Source: Acidobacteriaceae bacterium | GTDB lineage: Bacteria > Acidobacteriota > Terriglobia > Bryobacterales > Bryobacteraceae | DNA: 6,949 bases | NCBI GenBank assembly: GCA_019244945.1 | Contig: JAFASD010000229.1 | Location: 1 to 6,949 of the forward strand | Direction: 5' to 3' | Shown: one piece after another, positions 1 through 6,168 of the stretch | Layout: each line of letters begins with the position of its first letter | Numbering within the stretch: the stretch's first letter is position 1 | The notes under the pieces: generated by a model | Database searches by the model: none | What the model was told of the DNA's origin: nothing | Seen by the model: only the letters and a program-made list of their open reading frames with translations | Position numbers and translations under genes: made by a program

Positions 1-372
1 GGAAACATCGGCCAGATCAGGGCTGAACGCCGCAGCCAAATTGTCGCCGCCGCTTTCAATAAACACGACGTCAATATGCCCGAGCGAACGTTCCAGATCT
101 GCGATCGCTTCCAGATTCATGGAGCAGTCTTCTCGAATCGCCGCATGCGGGCAACCGCCGGTTTCCACTCCGCGTACCCGCTCGGCTGCTAAAGCCCCTT
201 GACGGATCAGAAACTCGGCATCTTCGCGGGTGTAGATATCATTCGTAACAGCAGCTATGCTCAGCTCATCGCGAAGACGCCGGCTGAGGCGGTCCACGAG
301 CGCCGTCTTACCGCTACCGACCGGACCAGCTACACCAATTCGAAGAGCACGTTGAGCTTTTGAGTCAGGCAT
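1..372 (-). CDS. ureG: Urease accessory GTPase UreG (partial, C-terminus beyond window)
   Basis: UreG is the SIMIBI-class GTPase that uses GTP hydrolysis to deliver nickel to apo-urease in a complex with UreD and UreF in the cytoplasm. The ATG at 372 opens a frame of 124 codons that is still open at position 1; the family is about 205 residues, so roughly 60% is here. Visible motifs: P-loop GPVGSGKT at residues 16-23, TNDIYT at 43-48, the nickel-binding Cys-Pro-His triad at 74-76 inside GVETGGCPHAAIRED, and ESGGDNLAAAFSPDLAD at 106-122. The NKxD guanine-specificity motif lies outside the window. The gene begins 5 nt after the ureC stop, so it is in the same operon. The N-terminus before the P-loop is short and has no histidine-rich stretch, unlike some UreG proteins. 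No strong Shine-Dalgarno is visible. Identification is firm. Confidence 0.97.
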   Translation of the reverse strand, partial: MPDSKAQRALRIGVAGPVGSGKTALVDRLSRRLRDELSIAAVTNDIYTREDAEFLIRQGALAAERVRGVETGGCPHAAIREDCSMNLEAIADLERSLGHIDVVFIESGGDNLAAAFSPDLADVS

Positions 373-377
373 ATACC

Positions 378-2102
378 CTAGAAAAGGAAATAGCGCTGCG
401 CCAGCGGCAGCTCACCTAAGGGTTCGCAACTAAGAAGCTCGCCATCGGCGCGGACTTCGTATGTTTCCGGATCAACCTCCAGGTGAGGAGTAGCATTATT
501 CAGAACCATGTCGCGCTTTGCGATGGTACGACAGCGTTCCACCGGAATCGCTCGCTTGCGGAGCCCGAGCTTTGTGGGAATACCGGAGTTGAGTGCAGCA
601 CGCGAAGTGAACGTAACCGATGTGGAATAGCGAGCCCCACCGAAGGCTCCAAACATTGGCCGGTAGAGGACAGGTTGCGGGGTAGGAATGGAGGCGTTCG
701 CGTCGCCCATGACGCTCCAGGCAATAAAGCCGCCTTTGATAACCATTTCTGGCTTTGTTCCGAAAAAAGCCGGTTTCCATAGGACTAAGTCGGCGAGTTT
801 TCCGGGCTCGATAGACCCTACCGTGCTTGCGATACCGTGAGTTAGAGCCGGATTGATCGTGTATTTGGCGACGTAACGCCGCGCACGCAGGTTATCGTTG
901 CGCTCGGAGTCGCCAGGCAAGGGGCCCCGTTGTAACTTCATCTTATGAGCGGTCTGCCAAGTACGAGTAGTAACTTCTCCTATCCGGCCCATAGCTTGTG
1001 AGTCACTGGAGATCATGCTAAACACGCCTAAATCGTGAAGTATGTCTTCTGCGGCGATAGTTTCCTGGCGAATCCGGCTTTCAGCGAAGGCTACATCCTC
1101 TGGCACCAGCGAGTTCAGGTGATGACATACCATCAGCATGTCCAGGTGCTCCGCGATGGTGTTCACCGTCAGCGGACGAGTTGGATTCGTGGACGAAGGC
1201 AGGACGTTTTGCTCGGCAGCAATGCGGATAATATCGGGCGCATGACCGCCCCCCGCGCCTTCTGTGTGGTACGTGTGAATCGTTCGCCCGCCGATCGCCG
1301 CGATCGTATCGTCCACGAATCCGGACTCGTTGATCGTATCGGTATGGATCGCAACCTGGACATCATAGCGGTCGGCAACAGTCAGGCAATGATCTATGGC
1401 CGCGGGGGTGCTACCCCAATCCTCATGAAGCTTGAGACCGCAGGCGCCCGCGATGATCTGTTCCTCAAGTGGCGTGGTACTCGAAGCATTCCCCTTCCCT
1501 AATAAGCCGATGTTCACCGGCCATTCGTCGGCCGCCTCCAGCATGCGCGCAATGTTCCATTCGCCCGGCGTGCACGTGGTCGCGTTCGTGCCGGTTGCAG
1601 GCCCAGTACCGCCGCCGATCATCGTGGTGGACCCGTTCGAGAGCGCTTCGTAGACCTGTTGCGGCGAGATGAAATGAATATGACTATCTACACATCCAGC
1701 CGTGACGATCCGGTTTTCAGCCGCGATGACTTCGGTGCATGCCGCAACGATGAGATCCGGATCGACACCGTCCATGGTATCGGGATTCCCCGCTTTGCCC
1801 ACTTTCACGATCCGGCCATCTCGGATGCCAATGTCTCCCTTTACAATGCCCCAATGGTCGAGGATGATGGCGTTCGTGACGACAAGGTCGAGTACTCTGT
1901 CCTTGCCGCCTCGCGACATGGTGCTGTTTTGGCCCATGCCGTCGCGAATAACTTTACCTCCGCCGAATGTGATTTCGTCGCCGTAAACTGTGAAATCTTT
2001 TTCGATTTCGATGGTGAGCGCTGTATCCGCCAGGCGCAGCCGGTCGCCCACTGTCGGGCCGTAGAAATCGGCATATGCCCTGCGCTCAATCGATAAGCTC
2101 AT
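378..2102 (-). CDS. ureC: Urease alpha subunit UreC (catalytic)
   Basis: This is the catalytic subunit of urease, a binuclear nickel amidohydrolase that converts urea and water to ammonia and carbamate in the cytoplasm. At 574 residues it has normal bacterial length (Klebsiella aerogenes 567). All known active-site residues are present at a constant offset of +7 from Klebsiella numbering: nickel ligands H141 and H143 (SHIH), the carboxylated lysine K224 in GLKLHEDWG, H253, H279 and D367 (SSDSQAMGR). The substrate-binding or catalytic residues H226, C326, H327 (VCHHL, mobile flap) and R343 are also there. The N-terminal IERRAYADFYGPTVGDRLRLADT and the C-terminal RYFLF are typical. The ATG at 2102 overlaps the ureB TGA as ATGA, which suggests translational coupling and fixes the start. 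It is followed after 5 nt by ureG, with no ureE between. Nothing suggests loss of function. Confidence 0.99.
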   Translation of the reverse strand: MSLSIERRAYADFYGPTVGDRLRLADTALTIEIEKDFTVYGDEITFGGGKVIRDGMGQNSTMSRGGKDRVLDLVVTNAIILDHWGIVKGDIGIRDGRIVKVGKAGNPDTMDGVDPDLIVAACTEVIAAENRIVTAGCVDSHIHFISPQQVYEALSNGSTTMIGGGTGPATGTNATTCTPGEWNIARMLEAADEWPVNIGLLGKGNASSTTPLEEQIIAGACGLKLHEDWGSTPAAIDHCLTVADRYDVQVAIHTDTINESGFVDDTIAAIGGRTIHTYHTEGAGGGHAPDIIRIAAEQNVLPSSTNPTRPLTVNTIAEHLDMLMVCHHLNSLVPEDVAFAESRIRQETIAAEDILHDLGVFSMISSDSQAMGRIGEVTTRTWQTAHKMKLQRGPLPGDSERNDNLRARRYVAKYTINPALTHGIASTVGSIEPGKLADLVLWKPAFFGTKPEMVIKGGFIAWSVMGDANASIPTPQPVLYRPMFGAFGGARYSTSVTFTSRAALNSGIPTKLGLRKRAIPVERCRTIAKRDMVLNNATPHLEVDPETYEVRADGELLSCEPLGELPLAQRYFLF

Positions 2103-2404
2103 ACCGATCCGTTGATCTTCCCCTGATGTCCAAATATCCGGCGCCGGCCGCCGAAGGGAACCAGCGTCACCTGCTTTTCTTCTCCCGGCTCAAACCGAGC
2201 CCCCGTTCCGGCAGGAATGTTCAGATGCATGCCGCGAGCCTTCTCGCGGTCAAATACCAAAGCGCGATTCACTTCAAAAAAGTGATAGTGACTTCCGACT
2301 TGAATGGGGCGATCGCCGGCGTTGCGTACGAGTATGCTCACCTGCCCACGGCCCGCGTTGGCAACGATTGGCTTTGATTCGAGAAAGTATTCACCCGGAA
2401 TCAT
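2099..2404 (-). CDS. ureB: Urease beta subunit UreB
   Basis: This is the small beta subunit, which packs on UreC in the (UreABC)3 urease. From the ATG at 2404 it is 101 residues and starts MIPGEYFLES, matching the usual family N-terminus (Klebsiella UreB begins MIPGEY). Conserved segments are DRPIQVGSHYHFFEVN (residues 31-46) and LNIPAGTGARFEPG (61-74). A longer reading starts from a GTG at 2422, directly abutting the ureA TAG, and adds six residues (MRGCSF). I prefer the ATG because of the family N-terminus and because a GGGTG element sits 7 nt upstream of it; the GTG has no clear ribosome site. The stop codon overlaps the ureC start by 4 nt. UreB and UreA are separate polypeptides, unlike the fused subunit of Helicobacter. 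Confidence 0.97.
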   Translation of the reverse strand: MIPGEYFLESKPIVANAGRGQVSILVRNAGDRPIQVGSHYHFFEVNRALVFDREKARGMHLNIPAGTGARFEPGEEKQVTLVPFGGRRRIFGHQGKINGSV

Positions 2405-2422
2405 AAAGCTGCACCCGCGCAC

Positions 2423-2725
2423 CTACTGAATAGGGTCATGCACGGTAACGAGTTTTGTTCCATCCGGGAACGTCGCTTCCACTTGAACGTCGGGGATCAT
2501 TTCAGCAACGCCTTCCATTACCTCGTCGCGCTTCAACAGTGTAGCCCCAAAGGTCATAATCTCCGCAACCGATTTGCCATCGCGAGCCGCCTCGAGTATT
2601 TCCGCCGTGATGATAGCGACTGCTTCCGGATAATTTAGTCTAAGTCCACGGGCTCTGCGTTTGCGAGCTACCTCAGCGGCCACGAAGACCATGAGCTTTT
2701 CCTGTTCACGCGGAGTTAGATGCAT
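2423..2725 (-). CDS. ureA: Urease gamma subunit UreA
   Basis: This is the 100-residue gamma subunit, exactly the usual size. It contributes to the trimer interface of the (UreABC)3 enzyme and has no catalytic residue of its own. It begins MHLTPREQEKLMVFVAAEVA, has the conserved LNYPEAVAIIT at 30-40 and AARDG at 46-50, then RDEVMEGVAEMIPDVQVEATFPDGTKLVTVHDPI through the C-terminus. The ATG at 2725 lies 11 nt after the ureD stop; a GAAGAG sequence overlapping that stop is the only candidate ribosome site. The TAG at 2423-2425 runs straight into the ureB region. Gene order A-B-C is the standard structural core. Identification is certain. Confidence 0.98.
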   Translation of the reverse strand: MHLTPREQEKLMVFVAAEVARKRRARGLRLNYPEAVAIITAEILEAARDGKSVAEIMTFGATLLKRDEVMEGVAEMIPDVQVEATFPDGTKLVTVHDPIQ

Positions 2726-2736
2726 AACCGTGCTCT

Positions 2737-3633
2737 TCAGTTGATCTTACGAGGAGGAATGGCGGGTTTGCCCCACACATCTTGTTTAGCATGCGCCCAG
2801 AATTCGTACAGGCCCATGAAGATATGATGCGCTTCGAGCGCCAACCCGCGAATAACCAGCCCATCTGCAATCAAAGCACTCACACCCCAACGCGCCATTT
2901 CAGAGCTCATGCTGAAGGCAAGATCATTGAGATGCCGCTCAAGTCCTATCCATTCTTTCTGCCCAACCCCGGTACGGCAGACGTACAAAGTGGCCGTGTA
3001 ACGAAACCGGCTCCATCGAGAAACGGAGCACAGATTATGCGTCCGCGGCCTTAGCGAATACCGTTCCAACGCGAGCGGACGATTCTCGCTGCGGATAACG
3101 CAGTCTGAGGAAAAAACCTCAAATTCGAACTCTTCACCTTTAGCGACGCGCCCGGCCGACAGGATCTCCCACCAAACCAGCCCGGCATTTGAACCAAGCG
3201 TAACCACCGCACACTGATGGAAACGCGACCCACCAAATGGAATCGTCGCATCCGGTAGGTATTCCAACATTGCGCCGTCTCCAACGCGGATAGATGTGCA
3301 GACCTTCGACGGCGAGCTGTTGCAGCGTGCGCGATGAATCTTGGTGGCCCCGACAGATGTAATTTGAACACACGTGCCCGGTCCGGCTTCGATGGAAAGG
3401 TAGAGTGAGTCACCCGACAAAATGCCTCCAGACACATTGTGTAGGTGAAGCACGGCCTGACTCTCCGCGTTGTCAAAGGCACGAATAACTCGCCAGGGCG
3501 GCTCTTGCTTCCGCACCGTCATCCGCGTACGGTTACCGCGTTTTACAAAGCTCACGTCCAGATGGCCACAAAGTGGAAGCCCGGAATCGTGCTGGGCTGC
3601 TCGCCTGATTATGGACAGTGCGCCGTCAGGCAT
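2737..3633 (-). CDS. ureD: Urease accessory protein UreD (UreH)
   Basis: UreD is the scaffold chaperone that binds apo-urease directly and recruits UreF and UreG for nickel insertion. The 298-residue product is somewhat longer than Klebsiella UreD (270). Family motifs appear in order: LHNVSGGILSGDSL at 64-77 (family consensus near LHN-GGI-GGD), GATKIHR at 95-101, LEYLPDATIPFGGSRF at 123-138, WWEILSAGRVAKGE at 154-167 and ENRPLALERYSL at 183-194. The LEYLPD..IPF.GSR form resembles the subgroup I associate with cyanobacteria and other non-enteric bacteria. This is recalled family knowledge, not a search result. The ATG at 3633 follows the ureF TAA by 11 nt, and no good ribosome site is visible. 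The frame is intact. UreD is the least conserved urease protein, so the divergence is expected. Confidence 0.94.
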   Translation of the reverse strand: MPDGALSIIRRAAQHDSGLPLCGHLDVSFVKRGNRTRMTVRKQEPPWRVIRAFDNAESQAVLHLHNVSGGILSGDSLYLSIEAGPGTCVQITSVGATKIHRARCNSSPSKVCTSIRVGDGAMLEYLPDATIPFGGSRFHQCAVVTLGSNAGLVWWEILSAGRVAKGEEFEFEVFSSDCVIRSENRPLALERYSLRPRTHNLCSVSRWSRFRYTATLYVCRTGVGQKEWIGLERHLNDLAFSMSSEMARWGVSALIADGLVIRGLALEAHHIFMGLYEFWAHAKQDVWGKPAIPPRKIN

Positions 3634-3644
3634 CGGAAAGACAA

Positions 3645-4376
3645 TTAGCTAACGAATAGCCGTGTCGGCAAGCAAGGATGCCGCATACACGCCATGTCGG
3701 CAACATGAGCAAAACAGATCACCTCGGAAAGCGGAAAGCCTCGACTTTGATGCACCGTCCTGGCAATGGCCGGCTTAAGATTCCATGCGATTTGGTTTGC
3801 TCGCGACTGCCCGAGCTGCACAAGACGTTGTGCGGCAGAAATGATATTAAGAGTCGCTTGGTGCAGAAAAGAGCCCACCGTCAAGTCTGCATCGATCGTC
3901 AGAACGCCGCAGGTGTAGCCGAAGGCAACAACGTGATGCAGCTCTTCCAACCTTGTGAGCTCCAACAGGGCCGAATCCGAGTGCAGCGATGCTGCCAGCG
4001 CCACGAATCGGCGGCCCATCGTCAAGCTGGCCTCACGCGATTCCCGTGCCAATCGAAGTGCGCTCATGTACTCGTTCAGATCGCAAACCTGAGTGCGATC
4101 AATCCCCCGAGCGTGAGCTTCGCGGCAACAGACCGCATCCACCAGCAGCCCCTCGCAAAGCAAATCGTCGAGATACGCAGCCATCGAAATTGCACACGTT
4201 TCAGCGCCTTCTTCGATCTCGCCATCGAATACGAGCGCTTCGACCCCGAACGAGTGTGCCATGGAACCGATCGGCAGAGCGCTATCGGAGAGCTGTAGAA
4301 GCTGAAAGAAAGAAAGGTCGCTCGGATCGAACACTAGTATTACTGTAAATCTGCCAATGGCTGATTGGTTCGACAA
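3645..4376 (-). CDS. ureF: Urease accessory protein UreF
   Basis: UreF is the all-helical accessory protein that bridges UreD and UreG and controls UreG GTPase activity during urease maturation. The longest reading is 243 residues from a TTG at 4376. Signature segments are LLQLSDSALPIGSMAHSFGVE at 26-46, ALRLARESREASLTMGRRF at 106-124, HHVVAFGYTCGV at 147-158, AAQRLVQLGQ at 181-190 and a C-terminus DMACMRHPCLPTRLFVS, close to the usual D.A.MRHE.L.TRLF.S. The start is uncertain. A TGA lies 6 nt upstream of the TTG, so only the TTG or the GTG at 4334 is available. The GTG gives 229 residues and puts the conserved motif about 12 residues from the N-terminus, as in known UreF proteins. Neither has a good ribosome site. 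UreF is the first gene of the operon here, ahead of ureD. Confidence 0.95.
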   Translation of the reverse strand: MSNQSAIGRFTVILVFDPSDLSFFQLLQLSDSALPIGSMAHSFGVEALVFDGEIEEGAETCAISMAAYLDDLLCEGLLVDAVCCREAHARGIDRTQVCDLNEYMSALRLARESREASLTMGRRFVALAASLHSDSALLELTRLEELHHVVAFGYTCGVLTIDADLTVGSFLHQATLNIISAAQRLVQLGQSRANQIAWNLKPAIARTVHQSRGFPLSEVICFAHVADMACMRHPCLPTRLFVS

Positions 4377-4429
4377 ACGCCTTCACAACTGTGATCTTCC
4401 TGGCTCAATCAGATCCGTTTTGTGTGTCT

Positions 4430-4474
4430 TCACTGTATTCTCGGTTGCAGAGCGAGGAGCCCCAACGCCTCCAA
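4430..4474 (-). pseudogene. Remnant of a ClC CBS-domain coding sequence
   Basis: On the minus strand this reads LEALGLLALQPRIQ followed by a TGA at 4430-4432, with a TAG immediately upstream at 4475-4477. It matches ALRLLAVQPRIQ in the CBS part of the ClC gene at 6277-6313 in the same frame and orientation. The two DNA segments agree at 33 of 37 positions (4433-4469 against 6277-6313). The four differences are two synonymous changes plus R-to-G and V-to-L. That pattern looks like divergence of once-coding paralogues, not a chance match. I infer a fragment of a second ClC-like gene, or a broken piece of the same one, left upstream of ureF. It cannot be functional as read. Confidence 0.55.
4433..4469 (+). 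repeat. Direct repeat copy 1 (37 bp, 33/37 identical to copy 2)
   Basis: Aligned without gaps to 6277-6313 at an offset of 1844 bp. Mismatches are at 4445, 4450, 4451 and 4462; identity stops at 4470 on one side and at 4432 on the other. The copies share the runs CTGTATTCTCGG and GCGAGGAGCC. The pair brackets the YXWGXW gene, the POTRA ORF and the tail of the ClC gene. Confidence 0.8.
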
Positions 4475-4539
4475 CTAGATTTCGCTAGTAATTACCACAG
4501 AGTGGCAGCATCTAACAACTAGAAGCATGTAGTTCAGAG

Positions 4540-4609
4540 CTAGACCGCCCGCCCGGGAATGATTTCGCCGCTCACCACAGTCCGAACCATGCGCTTTCGA
4601 GCGCACCAT
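4540..4609 (-). pseudogene. Possible amidohydrolase C-terminal tail remnant
   Basis: The minus strand reads WCARKRMVRTVVSGEIIPGRAV and ends at a TAG (4540-4542). The pattern of basic residues then VRTVVSGEII resembles the last beta strand of the composite domain found at the C-terminus of cyclic amidohydrolases such as dihydroorotase, hydantoinase or allantoinase (typically V-T-V-GG-VV). The frame is closed upstream by a TGA opposite the YXWGXW codons at 4642-4644, so no intact gene remains. A tiny free ORF from the ATG at 4590 would give 16 residues. The resemblance is by eye only and the stretch is short, so chance is a real alternative. Confidence 0.25.
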
Positions 4610-4632
4610 CCCAGAGCGGAAGAAAGAAATAA

Positions 4633-5724
4633 ATGCAAAAATCACTTGCTACTCGTTCGATTCTTTTATTGTTGGCTCTACTGGCTCTTACCTGTAGCGC
4701 CTTCTCCCAGATCAGCGTGGGCATTTCGGTGAGCTTCGGACCGCCGCCCATTCCAGTTTACGAACAGCCCATTTGTCCCGCTGTGGATTACATCTGGACT
4801 CCCGGTTATTGGGCGTATGACCCTGAATTTGGCTATTACTGGGTACCTGGCACGTGGGTGGAGGCGCCACAAGTGGGCTTCTTGTGGACCCCGGGATACT
4901 GGGGCTGGAGTGGCGCGGCCTTCATCTTTCACGAAGGTTATTGGGGGCCTCACATCGGTTTCTATGGCGGGATCAATTACGGCTTCGGCTACACCGGAGT
5001 GGGCTACCTCGGTGGGCGTTGGGAAGGAAACCACTTCTCCTATAACACCTATGTGAATCAGGTGAACACCACCATCATTCACAATACGTATAACGAAAAC
5101 GTCACCAACATCAATGTGACACGCGTCAGCTACAACGGGGGTGCCGGTGGAGTGACAGCGGAACCTACTGCGGAGCAGAGGACATACGAGCAGGAGAGGC
5201 ATGTTCCGCCCGTTGCGGCACAGGTTCAGCATGTTCAAGTGGCTCGCAGTAATCCAGAGCTACGCGCCTCCGCTAATCAGGGAAGACCACCGATTGCCGC
5301 CACCGCACGCCCCGGTGATTTCCGCAGCAACGTGGTCCGGGCAACCGAGGCTGGAGGCGAATACAAAGCTCCTCCGGCGAGAGGCGCCGCCCCAGTTTCC
5401 GCCGGTACGAACCGGAGTTACAATCACGCGAGCGAACTCCAGCCGCACCAATATACGCCGCCCAACACCGGCAATTCACAAACTGACCAGCGCTACCGGC
5501 AGCAGCAGGAACAACTCGCCTCCCGGCAGAACCAGGAGCACCAGAAATTACAGCAGCGGCAGGAACGGGAAGACCAACAAGCCGCAGCCCGGAACTACAC
5601 TGAGCCCAGAAAACAGCAGGTGGAGCAGCGTCACAGCGCGCAGACTCAACAGCTGGAGCAACGTCACGCCGCGCAAGAGCAGCGCCTCGCCGCGCGTCAA
5701 GCTCCACGACCGGAAAAACGCTAA
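4633..5724 (+). CDS. Exported YXWGXW-repeat protein with Gln-rich helical C-terminus
   Basis: The 363-residue product starts with a clear signal peptide (MQKSLATRSILLLLALLALT, cleavage probable near CSAFS-Q at 25-26), so it is exported to the periplasm or surface. The N-terminal half carries the Trp/Tyr-rich YXWGXW (WXXGXW) repeat. W-x-PG-x-W units begin at residues 55, 70 and 85, and a degenerate HEGYW at 100 keeps the same 15-residue spacing. A Gly/Tyr-rich stretch (107-130) and an Asn/Thr-rich stretch (about 133-165) follow. From about 283 to the end the sequence is dominated by Q, E, R, K and A and is probably helical or coiled coil. It includes two 11-residue repeats, QQVEQRHSAQT (328-338) and QQLEQRHAAQE (339-349). 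The family has no established function; cell-envelope location is inferred. A GGAAG lies 10 nt before the ATG. The lipobox at C21 is poor (T at -1), so a lipoprotein is unlikely. Confidence 0.88.
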   Translation: MQKSLATRSILLLLALLALTCSAFSQISVGISVSFGPPPIPVYEQPICPAVDYIWTPGYWAYDPEFGYYWVPGTWVEAPQVGFLWTPGYWGWSGAAFIFHEGYWGPHIGFYGGINYGFGYTGVGYLGGRWEGNHFSYNTYVNQVNTTIIHNTYNENVTNINVTRVSYNGGAGGVTAEPTAEQRTYEQERHVPPVAAQVQHVQVARSNPELRASANQGRPPIAATARPGDFRSNVVRATEAGGEYKAPPARGAAPVSAGTNRSYNHASELQPHQYTPPNTGNSQTDQRYRQQQEQLASRQNQEHQKLQQRQEREDQQAAARNYTEPRKQQVEQRHSAQTQQLEQRHAAQEQRLAARQAPRPEKR

Positions 5725-5807
5725 TTATCATCTTTGCTTGAAGAATGTGACGGAACTCCGCTCGGAAAACGGGCTGTCCGCCATGAGCTGAAGCGTCCGG
5801 TCTCTGA
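5725..5807. other. Short convergent gap without a clear terminator
   Basis: These 83 bp lie between the 3' ends of the YXWGXW gene and the POTRA ORF. A 5-bp stem with a GAAAA loop (5760-5774) is the only hairpin noticed and it lacks a T-run, so no intrinsic terminator is called for either gene. Confidence 0.5.
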
Positions 5808-6095
5808 TCACCTGCTTAGCGACGCTCTTGTTTCCGTCGAAACGGCAGGAGGAGCGAAGCGGTAGTTCACTCCCGTGAACAGACCCGTGGCAAAGAGGAG
5901 CTGCGCTGCCGAATCGAGGTCGGCGCGCGAGACCTGGCTGTTTATACGAAGACCGGATGCGGAGATAATCGCCGCTTCCTTTAAACGACTATTTCCCTGA
6001 ACACGAAGATCACGAATTGAGATCTGGCCTTGTGCGAGAAGAAAAGGAATCGCGAGCGTAGCGGCGGTTAAGAACGCGGCGCATCGGCTAAGCAT
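5808..6095 (-). CDS. Signal peptide plus single POTRA domain, probably truncated BamA/TamA-like protein
   Basis: From the ATG at 6095 the product is 95 residues: a good signal peptide (residues 1-21, MLSRCAAFLTAATLAIPFLLA) and one POTRA domain at about 24-82. The POTRA signature is visible as ISIRDLRVQGNSRLKE, IISASGL at 43-49, SRADLDSAAQLLFATGLF at 56-73 and VNYRFAP at 76-82. POTRA domains occur in BamA, TamA and related outer-membrane proteins, where they precede a C-terminal beta barrel. Here the frame stops soon after the domain and no barrel follows in any frame of the 83-bp gap, so the gene is probably a 3'-truncated remnant; a free-standing POTRA protein is the alternative. Other starts are possible (ATG at 6143; one at 6224 would overlap ClC). 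It lies 73 nt downstream of the ClC stop on the same strand. Confidence 0.62.
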   Translation of the reverse strand: MLSRCAAFLTAATLAIPFLLAQGQISIRDLRVQGNSRLKEAAIISASGLRINSQVSRADLDSAAQLLFATGLFTGVNYRFAPPAVSTETRASLSR

Positions 6096-6168
6096 GATAC
6101 AGGGAATTATCGCAATCCAGCAGGCGTGGACACGGATGATCATCGACGAAAGAGACGCCGGCTCACCT

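Larger units (their letters stand above)
4377..4632. other. Divergent intergenic region between ureF and the YXWGXW gene
   Basis: This 256-bp gap separates two divergently transcribed genes and must hold both promoters unless ureF is read from elsewhere. I could not pick out a convincing sigma-70 pair or a sigma-54 (GG-N10-GC) promoter on either strand. It contains two fragments that look like decayed minus-strand coding sequence, listed separately. There is also a small inverted repeat, GCGCT-TTCG-AGCGC, at 4591-4604, 28 nt before the YXWGXW start codon, which could form a short hairpin in that gene's leader. A GGAAG at 4618-4622, 10 nt ahead of the ATG at 4633, is the likely ribosome site for that gene. 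Confidence 0.6.

Noticed and set aside
1035..1502. 155-codon plus-strand ORF opposite ureC
   Set aside because: It lies wholly inside the well-conserved ureC gene on the other strand. Its translation has no recognisable domain and it is a product of the codon usage of ureC.
1659..2096. 145-codon plus-strand ORF opposite the 5' part of ureC
   Set aside because: Antisense shadow of ureC with no recognisable domain and no plausible neighbours on that strand.
3678..4298. 206-codon plus-strand ORF opposite ureF
   Set aside because: ureF on the minus strand shows clear family motifs throughout; the antisense translation is rich in C, H and R and has no domain.
4591..4604. Inverted repeat GCGCT-TTCG-AGCGC as a regulatory operator or riboswitch element
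   Set aside because: The stem is only 5 bp and isolated, with no conserved surrounding structure. It is noted only as a possible small leader hairpin.
5760..5774. GC-rich stem (GCTCG-GAAAA-CGGGC) as a bidirectional terminator
   Set aside because: The stem is only 5 bp with a G-T wobble and there is no T-run on either side.
5201..5791. 196-codon ORF in another plus frame overlapping the 3' half of the YXWGXW gene
   Set aside because: Its composition (S, R, P, N rich) is what a frame-shifted Gln-rich repeat gives. The YXWGXW frame has a signal peptide, family repeats and a ribosome site.
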